Shown in pieces: positions 34,558 through 42,822 of a DNA stretch of 64,000 nt. The notes beneath the pieces are model-generated. The model had not been told where the DNA came from. It searched no databases and saw only the letters and a program-made list of their open reading frames with translations. Location: contig NZ_JAKJHS010000001.1 of the NCBI RefSeq assembly GCF_021648825.1, positions 496,001 to 560,000 on the forward strand. The letters run 5' to 3'. Source of the stretch: Rhizobium halophilum (GTDB taxonomy: Bacteria > Pseudomonadota > Alphaproteobacteria > Rhizobiales > Rhizobiaceae). Positions within the stretch are counted from its first letter, which is position 1; every line of letters begins with the position of its first letter. The translations under genes were made by a program, and so were the position numbers.

Positions 34558-35712
34558 ATGAAGCACAGCCCCTACGTCCTTTTCCGCGACGACAAACGGT
34601 CGCAAAGCCTGCTGTTCCGCAAGCCGCTCGACCTCGTCATCGCCCGGACGGCGGACGAGGTTCTCCCGGCGCTGGCCCGGCTCGAACAGGCGCGGCAGGA
34701 CGGTTGCTGGCTTGCCGGCTACCTCTCCTATGAGGCCGGCTTTGTCTTCGAGGAGAAGCTGAAGCCGCTGATCATCGACGATCGGGAAACGCCGCTGCTG
34801 GCGATCGGCATCTTCGATGGCCCGGCCGGCGCTGGCCAGCCCTTGGCGGCACCCGAGGTTCGATTGGAGGAATCGTTCTTGACCGACCCCCGCGCCGCCT
34901 GGGACTTTGCCGCCTACCGCGTCCGCTTCGACAAGCTGCACGAGCACCTGCGCCGTGGCGACTGCTACCAAGCTAACCTCACCATGCCGGTGACCGCTCG
35001 CTGGGCTGGCGAACCATGGAACGCCTTCTGGTCCCTCGTTGCACGCCAACCGGTCCATTACAGCGCGCTGGTCGATCTCGGCGGGCCCATCATCCTGTCA
35101 CGCTCACCCGAACTCTTTTTCCGCGTCGACAAGGACCGCTTCATCGAGACGCATCCGATGAAGGGAACCGCACCGCGGGGGTCCACGCCACAGGAGGACG
35201 CGGCCATCGTCGCCGCCATGCTGGCGGACGAGAAGACGCAGGCTGAGAACCGCATGATCGTCGACCTCCTGCGCAACGACATCTCGATCATCAGCGAGGT
35301 CGGCACGCTCTCGGTCCCGAAGCTCTTCGCGATCGAGACCTATCCGACCGTCCACCAGATGGTGAGCCATGTGCGCGCCAGGCTGCGGCCGGAGATCGGC
35401 CTGCCGGAGATCATGGCGGCTCTGTTTCCCTGCGGCTCCATCACCGGCGCGCCGAAGATGTGGGCGATGAAGATTCTACATGATCTGGAAGCCGGACCGC
35501 GCGACGTATATTGCGGCGCGATCGGCTGGTGCGATCCGGAAGGCCCCATGCAGTTTTCAGTGGCGATCCGAACGCTGAGCCTTTTCAACGACGGAAAGGC
35601 CGTCTTCAATGTCGGCGGAGGGATCGTGTTCGATTCGACGGCCGAGGCGGAATATCAGGAATGTCTTCTAAAAGCACAGTTCGCAGTCGGCAAACAGGCG
35701 ATCTCGCACTGA
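34558..35712 (+). CDS. pabB: Aminodeoxychorismate synthase component I
   Basis: 384 residues. It converts chorismate and ammonia to 4-amino-4-deoxychorismate for folate synthesis. Chorismate-binding motifs are intact: THPMKGTAPRG near 198, AENRMIVDLLRNDI near 229, FPCGSITGAPKMWAMKI near 287 and the GGGIVFDST end. It is shorter than E. coli PabB because the N-terminal domain is reduced, which is common in alphaproteobacteria. The 3' end overlaps pabC by 52 nt in another frame. Confidence 0.92.
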   Translation: MKHSPYVLFRDDKRSQSLLFRKPLDLVIARTADEVLPALARLEQARQDGCWLAGYLSYEAGFVFEEKLKPLIIDDRETPLLAIGIFDGPAGAGQPLAAPEVRLEESFLTDPRAAWDFAAYRVRFDKLHEHLRRGDCYQANLTMPVTARWAGEPWNAFWSLVARQPVHYSALVDLGGPIILSRSPELFFRVDKDRFIETHPMKGTAPRGSTPQEDAAIVAAMLADEKTQAENRMIVDLLRNDISIISEVGTLSVPKLFAIETYPTVHQMVSHVRARLRPEIGLPEIMAALFPCGSITGAPKMWAMKILHDLEAGPRDVYCGAIGWCDPEGPMQFSVAIRTLSLFNDGKAVFNVGGGIVFDSTAEAEYQECLLKAQFAVGKQAISH

Positions 35713-36320
35713 TCGAGACACTGCGCTGGGAGCCCGAGCAGGGTTTCCTGCGTCTCAACCAGCACCTGAGGCGCCTGAACCGTTCGATCGACGCCTTGGG
35801 TTTCTTGCCTCCTGCCGATCCGGCCATGGCACTCAAGCTCGCCGTCAGCGGCGACCAGCCGTTGCGGGTTCGCCTCTCCGTCAGCTACCGCGGCAAGACG
35901 GAAGTCACCGCGGCTCCCTTCGAACCGGAGCCGGAAGGAAAGATCTGGCGGCTGCGCATTGCCGCGCAAAGCCTCTCTTCCGACGACGCCTTCCTGCGCC
36001 ACAAGACGACCCGGCGCGATTTCTACGAGGCGGCCCGCGCCGAATTTCCTCTGGAGGAGGCCGACGAGGTGCTCCTGCTGAACGAGCGCGGCGAACTCTG
36101 TGAAGGCACCATCACCAATCTATTCATCGAGACCGGGGACGGCATCCTTCTCACCCCGGCCATCTCCAGCGGCCTCCTGCCCGGCATCCTGCGCGCCGAG
36201 CTGATCCGCGAGGGCAAGGCTCGTTCGGAGGTCCTGAAGCCGGCCGCCCTTTCGAACCGCCGGCTCTTCGTCGGCAATGCCCTGCGCGGGCTGATCCCCG
36301 CCGAGTTGGTCGAAGGTTAA
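35661..36320 (+). CDS. pabC: Aminodeoxychorismate lyase (class IV aminotransferase fold)
   Basis: 219 residues. PLP enzyme releasing pyruvate from aminodeoxychorismate to give 4-aminobenzoate. Lys115 in RHKTTRRDFYE is the expected Schiff-base residue. LLLNERGELCEGTITNLFIE near 136 and TPAISSGLLPGILRAEL near 168 are family motifs. The ATG at 35661, with CAGGA directly upstream, lies 52 nt inside pabB. That overlap puts the conserved LIETLRWEP at the N-terminus. Related class IV aminotransferases cannot be fully excluded, but adjacency to pabB supports PabC. Confidence 0.85.
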   Translation: MSSKSTVRSRQTGDLALIETLRWEPEQGFLRLNQHLRRLNRSIDALGFLPPADPAMALKLAVSGDQPLRVRLSVSYRGKTEVTAAPFEPEPEGKIWRLRIAAQSLSSDDAFLRHKTTRRDFYEAARAEFPLEEADEVLLLNERGELCEGTITNLFIETGDGILLTPAISSGLLPGILRAELIREGKARSEVLKPAALSNRRLFVGNALRGLIPAELVEG

Positions 36321-36655
36321 CGCTGCCGCCGCAGGATCATGCCTGCGTGGTGCAGCGTGTCCTCGTCCACGAACTCGCCGTCCGCGGTGAATCCAGTGTC
36401 GTCCCAGTAGTCGACGTGATTGCCGGTGACGACATAGCGGCCCTGGTAGGCGCTTTCACGCGTGCCGCGGGCCTCATCGTAGCGGCCGTTGGGCAGAAGT
36501 TCGTGACGGATGCGGTTATCATCCGTCACCCACATGCCGACATAGGGATGGGTCTGCACTTCAACCTGATTGGTCATCTGTTCCTCGGCAGTTGCCGTGT
36601 TGGGTGCCGCGCCCGCAAGCGCGGCGGCGAATAGAATCGAGTGCCGGTTTGCCAC
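36317..36655 (-). CDS. Atu4866-type secreted protein
   Basis: 112 residues from GTG 36655, with GAGGAGA upstream. An N-terminal signal sequence (ILFAAALAGAAPNTATA) is followed by the beta-rich core YVGMWVTDDNRIRHELLPNG, YQGRYVVTGNHVDYWDDTGF and DTLHHAGMILRR. It matches the small Agrobacterium Atu4866 family, a compact beta-barrel of unknown function. It converges with pabC (4-nt overlap) and is read in the same direction as, and just after, the SDR gene, so it may share that operon. Confidence 0.78.
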   Translation of the reverse strand: MANRHSILFAAALAGAAPNTATAEEQMTNQVEVQTHPYVGMWVTDDNRIRHELLPNGRYDEARGTRESAYQGRYVVTGNHVDYWDDTGFTADGEFVDEDTLHHAGMILRRQR

Positions 36656-36665
36656 CTATCTCTCC

Positions 36666-37388
36666 TCAGGTCGTCGACCGCGTCGGCCTCACGACGATCT
36701 CGTTGACGTCCACGTCGTCAGGCTGCTCGATGGCGAAGCGGACGGCGCGGCCGATGGCATCGGGCGTGAGCGCGATGGCGCGATAGCTCTTCATCGCCTC
36801 GGCGGCGGTCGGATCGGTGATGGTCGAGGCAAGCTCGCTTTCCACGACGCCTGGGTGGACGCAGGTGACACGGATGTCCTCCCGCTCCTGGCGCAGACCG
36901 TCGGAGATCGCCCGGACGGCAAACTTGGTGGCGCAATAGACTGCGGCCGTCGGGGCAACGCTGAGAGCACCGATCGAAGCGATGTTGATGATGTGGCCAG
37001 AGCCTCGCTCCGTCATCTCCGGCAGAACGGCCGCAATGCCGTAGAGCACGCCCTTGATGTTGACATCGACCATCTGGTTCCACTCGTCGACCTTCAGCGA
37101 GGCCATGAGCGACAGCGGCATGACGCCCGCATTGTTGATCATCACGTCCACGCGGCCGAACTGCTGTCTGGCCGCTTCCGCGAAGGCGGCAACGTCTTCG
37201 CGATCCGTCACGTCCAGCCGGCGGATGGCGACCCTCGCGCCATCCCCGTGGATTTCCGCCGCCAGTTCCTCAAGCCGGTCGGTCCGCCGGGCACCGAGCA
37301 TCAGCGTCGCACCGGCCTTTGCCAGTTCACGGGCGATGCCTGCTCCGATGCCGCTTGATGCGCCTGTGATGAGGACAATCTTTTCCAT
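36666..37388 (-). CDS. Short-chain dehydrogenase/reductase
   Basis: 240 residues. NAD(P)-binding TGASSGIGAGIAREL at 8-22, with an Arg-rich GARRTDRLEEL near 32 that suggests NADPH. NNAGVMPLSL is near 84 and the catalytic triad is Ser in NIASIGALS with YCATK (Tyr-x3-Lys) near 150-154. The substrate is not readable. ATG 37388 has AAGGAGAAAG 6 nt upstream. An in-frame extension upstream reaches into the promoter and is rejected. It is transcribed away from a LysR gene, whose product probably controls it, with the Atu4866-type gene immediately downstream. Confidence 0.88.
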   Translation of the reverse strand: MEKIVLITGASSGIGAGIARELAKAGATLMLGARRTDRLEELAAEIHGDGARVAIRRLDVTDREDVAAFAEAARQQFGRVDVMINNAGVMPLSLMASLKVDEWNQMVDVNIKGVLYGIAAVLPEMTERGSGHIINIASIGALSVAPTAAVYCATKFAVRAISDGLRQEREDIRVTCVHPGVVESELASTITDPTAAEAMKSYRAIALTPDAIGRAVRFAIEQPDDVDVNEIVVRPTRSTT

Positions 37389-37477
37389 CGTTCTTTCTCC
37401 TTCCGCGAAGCTTCGTTGAGCTTGATCGAAAGGTAAGGACGCGCGATTGTCAGCGATAGCCAACTCGACGTTTCCAG

Positions 37478-37500
37478 ATTGGTAAGGAAAGCTAACCAAT
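37478..37500. promoter_or_regulatory. LysR-type operator (ATTGGT-N11-ACCAAT)
   Basis: ATTGGT and ACCAAT are exact complements with an 11-nt spacer, the T-N11-A geometry of LysR boxes. The right half touches the lysR start codon, which would allow autorepression as well as control of the divergent SDR gene 90 nt away. Confidence 0.65.
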
Positions 37501-38395
37501 GATAGTCGACCTCAATGCGCTTGCAGTCTTCGCCACCGTTGCGGAGCAGAAGAACTTCCGCGCTGCCGCAGACGCGCTTGGCGTCACGCGCGCCGCCGTC
37601 AGCCAGACCATGCGCAAGCTGGAAGAGTCGATGGGCATTGCGCTGGTCAATCGGACCACCCGCAGCGTGTCGCTGACTGAAGCAGGCGAGCGGCTCTACG
37701 TCGATGCGGCACCTGCGCTCGCCGGCCTCCAGGCTGCGGTCGAGGCCGCGGGCAACATCAGCGGCCGTCCTCGCGGGCAATTGAATCTGGCGGTCTCGTC
37801 CATCGCCGAAAGCTTCCTGTCAGGCACGCTCCTTGCGTCCTTCGCCGAGGCGAATCCCGAGGTGAAAGTCCACGTTACCGTCACAGATGAAGAGTTCGAC
37901 ATCGTCGCGGAAGGATATGATGCAGGGGTGCGGCTCGGGGAGGTGATCGCCCAGGACATGATCGCACTCCCCGTCTCAGGCGACCAGCGCCAGCTCGCGG
38001 TAGCATCTCCCAGTTACGTCGAACGCCACGGCGCACCCAGCCACCCGCGCGAACTCGCGTCGCACCGCTGCATCGGCTGGAGAACTGCCGCCGGCATTGC
38101 GTCCTATCGCTGGGAATTTGCAGAAGATGGAAAGGAGTTCTCCGTCGCCGTCGGCGACGAGATAACCACAACCCATATGGCGCTGATGATCCGCCTGGCG
38201 ATCGCCGGGGCCGGCATCACGTTCGGTATGGAAGAGTCTTTTCGCGCGCCAATAGAGCGTGGCGAACTGGTGCCGCTCCTGGAAGACTACTGCCCCCGCT
38301 TCCCCGGCTTCTATCTTTACTATCCAAGCCGCCGCAATATGGCGCCGAAGCTGCGGGCGCTGGTGGATCACCTGCGCCGCCACCGGCGACCGTGA
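37499..38395 (+). CDS. LysR-family transcriptional regulator
   Basis: 298 residues. N-terminal winged helix (LNALAVFATVAEQKNFRAAA, GVTRAAVSQTMRKLEESMGI) and a C-terminal periplasmic-binding-like effector domain (about 90-295). It is of the CrgA/AaeR-like subgroup, whose members usually sit next to and regulate an oxidoreductase. Here it is divergent from an SDR gene across 110 nt, with a LysR-type palindrome at its own start. Effector unknown. Confidence 0.88.
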   Translation: MIVDLNALAVFATVAEQKNFRAAADALGVTRAAVSQTMRKLEESMGIALVNRTTRSVSLTEAGERLYVDAAPALAGLQAAVEAAGNISGRPRGQLNLAVSSIAESFLSGTLLASFAEANPEVKVHVTVTDEEFDIVAEGYDAGVRLGEVIAQDMIALPVSGDQRQLAVASPSYVERHGAPSHPRELASHRCIGWRTAAGIASYRWEFAEDGKEFSVAVGDEITTTHMALMIRLAIAGAGITFGMEESFRAPIERGELVPLLEDYCPRFPGFYLYYPSRRNMAPKLRALVDHLRRHRRP

Positions 38396-38464
38396 GACGC
38401 TGCAACATCCAAGCGGCGTCTCTGGACAGGCGCCGGAGAGGCTTTGGCGCCTTGCCCTGATGCT

Positions 38465-38489
38465 CGGCAAAGCCGCATCTGCCGTTTTT
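38465..38489 (+). terminator. Weak terminator after the LysR gene
   Basis: CGGCA/TGCCG five-pair stem with a 10-nt loop followed by TTTTT, 70 nt after the stop. The short stem lowers confidence. Confidence 0.4.
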
Positions 38490-38629
38490 CCGAGCGCCCT
38501 CTGCAACCTCTTTATTGTGACGGGGATTTATGATCTAGAGCGCGCGAATTTGCGATCGAGCGCTCTCATCCGCACCCTGTCAGCCCAGCGGCGCAGCGGC
38601 GTGATGCCGCGGCTCTGAAGGAGAAGCAT

Positions 38630-40078
38630 ATGAGTGAAATGACATATCCGGTTCATGGCGAAATCACCGGCCCGATCGTGATGATCGGCTTCGGCTCCAT
38701 CGGTCGCGGCACACTGCCGCTGATCGAGCGCCATTTCAAGTTCGACAAGAGCCGGATGGTCGTGATCGATCCGCGGGACGACGAGGCGGACCTGCTGGCC
38801 AAGCATGGCGTCAAGCACATCAAGGAACACGTCACCAAGGAGAACTACAAGGAACTCCTGAAACCTCTGCTCGACGACGGCAAGGGTGGCCAGGGCTTCT
38901 GCGTCAACCTGTCGGTCGACACCGGATCTCTCGACCTCATGAAGTTCTGCCGCAAGCTGGACGTTCTATATATCGATACGGTGGTCGAGCCCTGGCTCGG
39001 CTTCTATTTCGATACCTCCGTTGAGAATGCCGATCGCACGAACTACGCGCTGCGCGAAACGGTGCGCCAGGAAAAGGCGAAGAACCCGGGCGGCACCACC
39101 GCCGTTTCCACCTGCGGCGCAAACCCAGGCATGGTCTCCTGGTTCGTCAAGCAGGCGCTGCTCAACATCGCCAACGACCTCGGCATCAAGTACGACGAGC
39201 CCTCGGTCGATGATCGCGAAGGCTGGGCCAAGCTGATGAAGAAGGTCGGCGTCAAGGGCATCCACATCGCCGAACGCGACACGCAGCGGACCAAGAACCC
39301 GAAGCCGCTGGACGTCTTCTGGAACACCTGGTCCGTCGAAGGTTTCATCGCCGAAGGCCTGCAGCCGGCCGAACTCGGCTGGGGCACCCACGAGGAGTGG
39401 ATGCCGAAGAACGCCAAGAAGCACAAGAAGGGTTGCAAGGCGGCAATCTATCTGGAGCAGCCGGGTGCCAACACGAGAGTTCGCAGCTGGTGCCCGACAC
39501 CGGGGCCGCAATACGGCTTCCTCGTCACCCACAACGAGTCGATCTCGATCGCCGACTACTACACCGTCCGCGACAAGCACGACGATGTTTCCTATCGGCC
39601 GACCTGCCACTATGCCTACCACCCTTGCAACGATGCCGTCCTTTCGCTGCACGAGATGTTCGGCAACGGCGGCAAGGCACAACCGGTCCAGCACGTGCTG
39701 GACGAGGACGAACTGGTGGATGGCGTAGATGAGCTCGGTGTTCTGCTCTACGGCCACGACAAGAACGCCTACTGGTACGGCTCGCGTCTGTCGCTGGAAG
39801 AAACCCGCCGCATTGCCCCTTACCAGAACGCGACGGGCCTGCAGGTAACCTCGGCTGTTTTGGCCGGCATGGTCTGGGCGCTAGAAAACCCGAAGGCCGG
39901 CATCGTCGAGGCCGACGAGGTCGATTACAAGCGCTGCCTGGAAGTCCAGTCGCCCTATCTCGGGCCGGTAGAAGGCCACTACACCGACTGGACGCCGCTC
40001 GATGGCCGTCCGGGCCTCTTCCCAGAGGACATCGACACCTCTGATCCTTGGCAGTTCCGCAACATCCTGGTGCGCTGA
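38630..40078 (+). CDS. hss: Homospermidine synthase
   Basis: 482 residues, bacterial Hss of the saccharopine-dehydrogenase-like superfamily. It makes sym-homospermidine from two putrescines using NAD+ as a catalytic cofactor. Rossmann motif VMIGFGSIGRG near 17, then VVIDPRDDEADLLAKHG, STCGANPGMVSWFVKQAL near 160 and PTCHYAYHPCNDAV near 324. Homospermidine is the characteristic polyamine of rhizobia. AAGGAGAAGC precedes the ATG. It appears monocistronic, with a long hairpin 20 nt after the stop. Confidence 0.95.
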   Translation: MSEMTYPVHGEITGPIVMIGFGSIGRGTLPLIERHFKFDKSRMVVIDPRDDEADLLAKHGVKHIKEHVTKENYKELLKPLLDDGKGGQGFCVNLSVDTGSLDLMKFCRKLDVLYIDTVVEPWLGFYFDTSVENADRTNYALRETVRQEKAKNPGGTTAVSTCGANPGMVSWFVKQALLNIANDLGIKYDEPSVDDREGWAKLMKKVGVKGIHIAERDTQRTKNPKPLDVFWNTWSVEGFIAEGLQPAELGWGTHEEWMPKNAKKHKKGCKAAIYLEQPGANTRVRSWCPTPGPQYGFLVTHNESISIADYYTVRDKHDDVSYRPTCHYAYHPCNDAVLSLHEMFGNGGKAQPVQHVLDEDELVDGVDELGVLLYGHDKNAYWYGSRLSLEETRRIAPYQNATGLQVTSAVLAGMVWALENPKAGIVEADEVDYKRCLEVQSPYLGPVEGHYTDWTPLDGRPGLFPEDIDTSDPWQFRNILVR

Positions 40079-40099
40079 TCCTGCCGGTGCAGCATCGGA

Positions 40100-40131
40100 T
40101 TTCCGGCGTTTCCTTGTTGAAACGCCGGAAA
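40100..40131. repeat. 13-bp inverted repeat after hss
   Basis: TTTCCGGCGTTTC and GAAACGCCGGAAA are exact complements around CTTGTT. No U-tract follows on either strand. It is probably an mRNA 3'-end hairpin of hss. Confidence 0.6.
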
Positions 40132-40212
40132 AGGGCTGTGCAACCGGCAAGACTGCGTTAGATAGATTTTCGATCAGCACCCAGACGGTTGAACTGCGGG
40201 AGACTAACGACC

Positions 40213-40578
40213 ATGAAACTGAAAGCGAGCATTGCGCTCATTGCCGCCGCCACGCTGACTGCCTGCGTTTCATCCCCGCAGCCATCGCGCCTTCCGCCGC
40301 AGCGCGCACAGCCGCAGGGCGTCGAAGGCACCTGGGCGGACCCGAACGGAATAGTCTCGACCTTCCAAGGCGGAACCTTCAATACGCGCTCGACCGACAG
40401 CAACACCCTGCTGGCCTCGGGCACCTATGTCAGCCTTTCGCCCACGCTGGTGGAAATCAACATGACGTCGCTTGTCCGCAACACCCAGTCCCGCGTCAAC
40501 TGCGCGCTTGTAACGCCCAGCCAGTTGAACTGCACGCAAGACAGCGGAGCACAGTTCTCCCTGACCCGCCGAACCTGA
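40213..40578 (+). CDS. Omp10-type outer-membrane lipoprotein
   Basis: 121 residues. Lipoprotein signal [18 protein letters not shown] with the acylated Cys at 18. The mature part is [56 protein letters not shown] and LNCTQDS. This pattern closely recalls Brucella Omp10, a surface lipoprotein of the Rhizobiales, and two Cys in the mature part may pair. Start 40213 is preferred over 40189, which would precede the signal peptide. A terminator follows 23 nt after the stop. Confidence 0.82.
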   Translation: MKLKASIALIAAATLTACVSSPQPSRLPPQRAQPQGVEGTWADPNGIVSTFQGGTFNTRSTDSNTLLASGTYVSLSPTLVEINMTSLVRNTQSRVNCALVTPSQLNCTQDSGAQFSLTRRT

Positions 40579-40601
40579 TCGCAGCATCAGGCTCCATTCC
40601 G

Positions 40602-40624
40602 AACCCCGCTCCGGCGGGGTTTTT
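40602..40624 (+). terminator. Rho-independent terminator after the Omp10-type gene
   Basis: AACCCCGC-TCCG-GCGGGGTT stem followed by further T residues. Confidence 0.85.
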
Positions 40625-40779
40625 CCGTTTGGGAACAGCCGCAGCGGACGTCCTCTCGCACCGCACATTTCTCCTTGCAGTCGCCACCCCCTTGGTGGAA
40701 ACATGCTCTCGGCGCCGGTCGAGGGTGATGCTACCTGGCGCGCAGGACCGCCAATCCAAAGCGAAACGGAGAGACCAAG

Positions 40780-42708
40780 ATGATGAAGACATTCAGGCTG
40801 GGGCTGATGACCGCTTCGGCGTTTGCCCTTCTTGCCGGGACGGCCCTGGCCGACTACGAGCTCAACATCCTCCACATCAACGATCTCCATTCGCGCATCG
40901 AGGCCATCAACAAATACGACTCCACCTGCTCGGAGGAAGAGGCATCCAAGAACGAGTGTTTCGGCGGCATCGCTCGCGTGAAGACGGCGATCGACACCCG
41001 TCGCGGCGAATTGCGGGACGCAAACCTTCTCGTGCTCGACGCTGGCGACCAGTTCCAGGGCTCGCTCTTCTACAGCATGTTCAAGAGCGGCCCCATTGCC
41101 GACTTCATGAACGGCATCCGCTTCGATGCCATGGCAATCGGAAATCACGAGTTTGACGACGGCCCTGAGGAACTGCTGAAGTTCATCGAGGCATCGGACT
41201 TCCCGATCATCTCTGGCAACACGATTGCCGCCGAGGGCAGCCCCGTCGCTGGCAAGTTCGAGCCCTACATCATCAAGGAGATGGGTGGCCAGAAGGTCGC
41301 CGTCGTCTCCGTTCTCGCGACCGACACCGATGAGACCTCCTCGCCAGGAGATCAGATCCGGTTCGAGGACGAGGTGGAGTACCTGAAGAAGGCCGTGGCC
41401 GACCTCGAGGGTCAGGGCATCAACAAGATCGTCCTGCTTTCCCATGTCGGCTACGAGCGGGACAAGGAGATCGCCGCAGCCGTGGACGGCATCGACGTCA
41501 TCGTTGGTGGCCATAGCCACACCCTCCTCTCCAGCACGGATGAAAAGGCCGCCGGTCCCTACCCGACCCTGGTGAAGAACCCGGGAGGCACGGATGTGCC
41601 GATCGTGCAGGCCTATGCCTATTCCAAATACCTCGGCGACTTGAAGGTCGTCTTCGACGACAACGGCGTGGTGAAATCCGCCGAAGGCGCTCCCCAGTTG
41701 CTGGATTCCTCCGTCGTGCCCGATGCCGGCTATTCCGCCAAGGTGGAAGAACTCGGCCAGCCGCTGGAAGAGCTGAAGCAGAAGGTGGTGGGCTCCACAA
41801 AGGAGGTCATCGTCGGAGACCGAGACGTGTGCCGCGTCGAAGAGTGCTCCATGGGCAACCTCGTCGCCGACGCGCAGCTCGACCGCGTCAAGGATCAGGG
41901 CATTACCATCTCCATCGCCAACAGCGGTGGTTTGCGGGCCTCCATCGACGCGGGCGAGGTCACCATGGGCGAGATCCTGACCGTCCTGCCCTTCCAGAAC
42001 ACGATTGCCACCTTCCAGCTCAAGGGCACCGACCTTCGCGCCGCGCTTGAGAACGGCGTCAGCCAGATTGAGGAGGTGGCCGGCCGCTTCCCGCAGGTCG
42101 CCGGCATGAAATATTCGTTTGATAAGTCCAGACCGGCTGGCGAACGTATCGTCGACGTGCAGGTCAAGGAAGGCGATGCCTTCGTGCCGCTTGATCCGGA
42201 GAAGATCTACGGTGTTGTGACCAACAACTACGTCCGCGGCGGTGGTGACGGCTACAAGACCTTCGCGACCAGCGCTATCAATCCCTACGATTTCGGACCC
42301 AACCTCGAGCAGGCGGTGGCCGATTATCTGTCGGCCAACAGCCCCTATGAACCCTTCACCGAAGGACGGGTCACGGAGGTGACATCGGCGCAGGAAACGG
42401 CGAAGGCCGATGCCCCGGCCACCGAGGCGCCTGCAACCCCTGCCCCGGCGTCACCGACAGAACCTGCCGCTCCTGCAAATACCGCTCCAACGCAGGCGCC
42501 TCCCGCTGCCGACGCAACTGTGCCTGCCGCTGCCGAAAGTACCACGACAGCACAGACCCACGTGGTTGCCCGCGGCGACTCCTTGTGGAGGATCTCCGAG
42601 GCCGTCTATGGCGACGGCACCATATGGGCACGAATCGCTGAGCAAAACGAACTCCGCAATCCCGATCTCCTTGAGATCGGGCAAGAGCTTCAACTTCCTG
42701 CGAGATAA
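40780..42708 (+). CDS. Periplasmic 5'-nucleotidase/UDP-sugar hydrolase fused to LysM
   Basis: 642 residues. Signal peptide to about 24 (LLAGTALA). Metallophosphoesterase domain about 27-300 with ILHINDLHSR, VLDAGDQFQGS, AIGNHEFDDG and VGGHSHTLL metal motifs. 5'-nucleotidase C-terminal substrate domain about 330-520 (ANSGGLRASID, LPFQNTIATF, VTNNYVRGGGDGYKTF). An Ala/Pro-rich linker (540-590) leads to a single LysM domain (TTTAQTHVVARGDSLWRISE...). The catalytic part is the UshA/NT5E type that dephosphorylates nucleotides in the periplasm. LysM binds peptidoglycan, so the enzyme is probably tethered to the cell wall. A strong terminator follows. Confidence 0.88.
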   Translation: MMKTFRLGLMTASAFALLAGTALADYELNILHINDLHSRIEAINKYDSTCSEEEASKNECFGGIARVKTAIDTRRGELRDANLLVLDAGDQFQGSLFYSMFKSGPIADFMNGIRFDAMAIGNHEFDDGPEELLKFIEASDFPIISGNTIAAEGSPVAGKFEPYIIKEMGGQKVAVVSVLATDTDETSSPGDQIRFEDEVEYLKKAVADLEGQGINKIVLLSHVGYERDKEIAAAVDGIDVIVGGHSHTLLSSTDEKAAGPYPTLVKNPGGTDVPIVQAYAYSKYLGDLKVVFDDNGVVKSAEGAPQLLDSSVVPDAGYSAKVEELGQPLEELKQKVVGSTKEVIVGDRDVCRVEECSMGNLVADAQLDRVKDQGITISIANSGGLRASIDAGEVTMGEILTVLPFQNTIATFQLKGTDLRAALENGVSQIEEVAGRFPQVAGMKYSFDKSRPAGERIVDVQVKEGDAFVPLDPEKIYGVVTNNYVRGGGDGYKTFATSAINPYDFGPNLEQAVADYLSANSPYEPFTEGRVTEVTSAQETAKADAPATEAPATPAPASPTEPAAPANTAPTQAPPAADATVPAAAESTTTAQTHVVARGDSLWRISEAVYGDGTIWARIAEQNELRNPDLLEIGQELQLPAR

Positions 42709-42730
42709 GACAATTTGCGCGCAACAATGT

Positions 42731-42759
42731 GCGGCCCGGGCTTTCCCGGGCCGCTTTTT
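42731..42759 (+). terminator. Rho-independent terminator after the nucleotidase gene
   Basis: A ten-pair stem GCGGCCCGGG/CCCGGGCCGC with CTTT loop, followed by TTTTT. Confidence 0.93.
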
Positions 42760-42822
42760 GTTTCTAGATAGTGCCAGCCTCCGAGGGCGCCCTGCTCTCG
42801 CAACAACAAGCGGAATCGTCAG

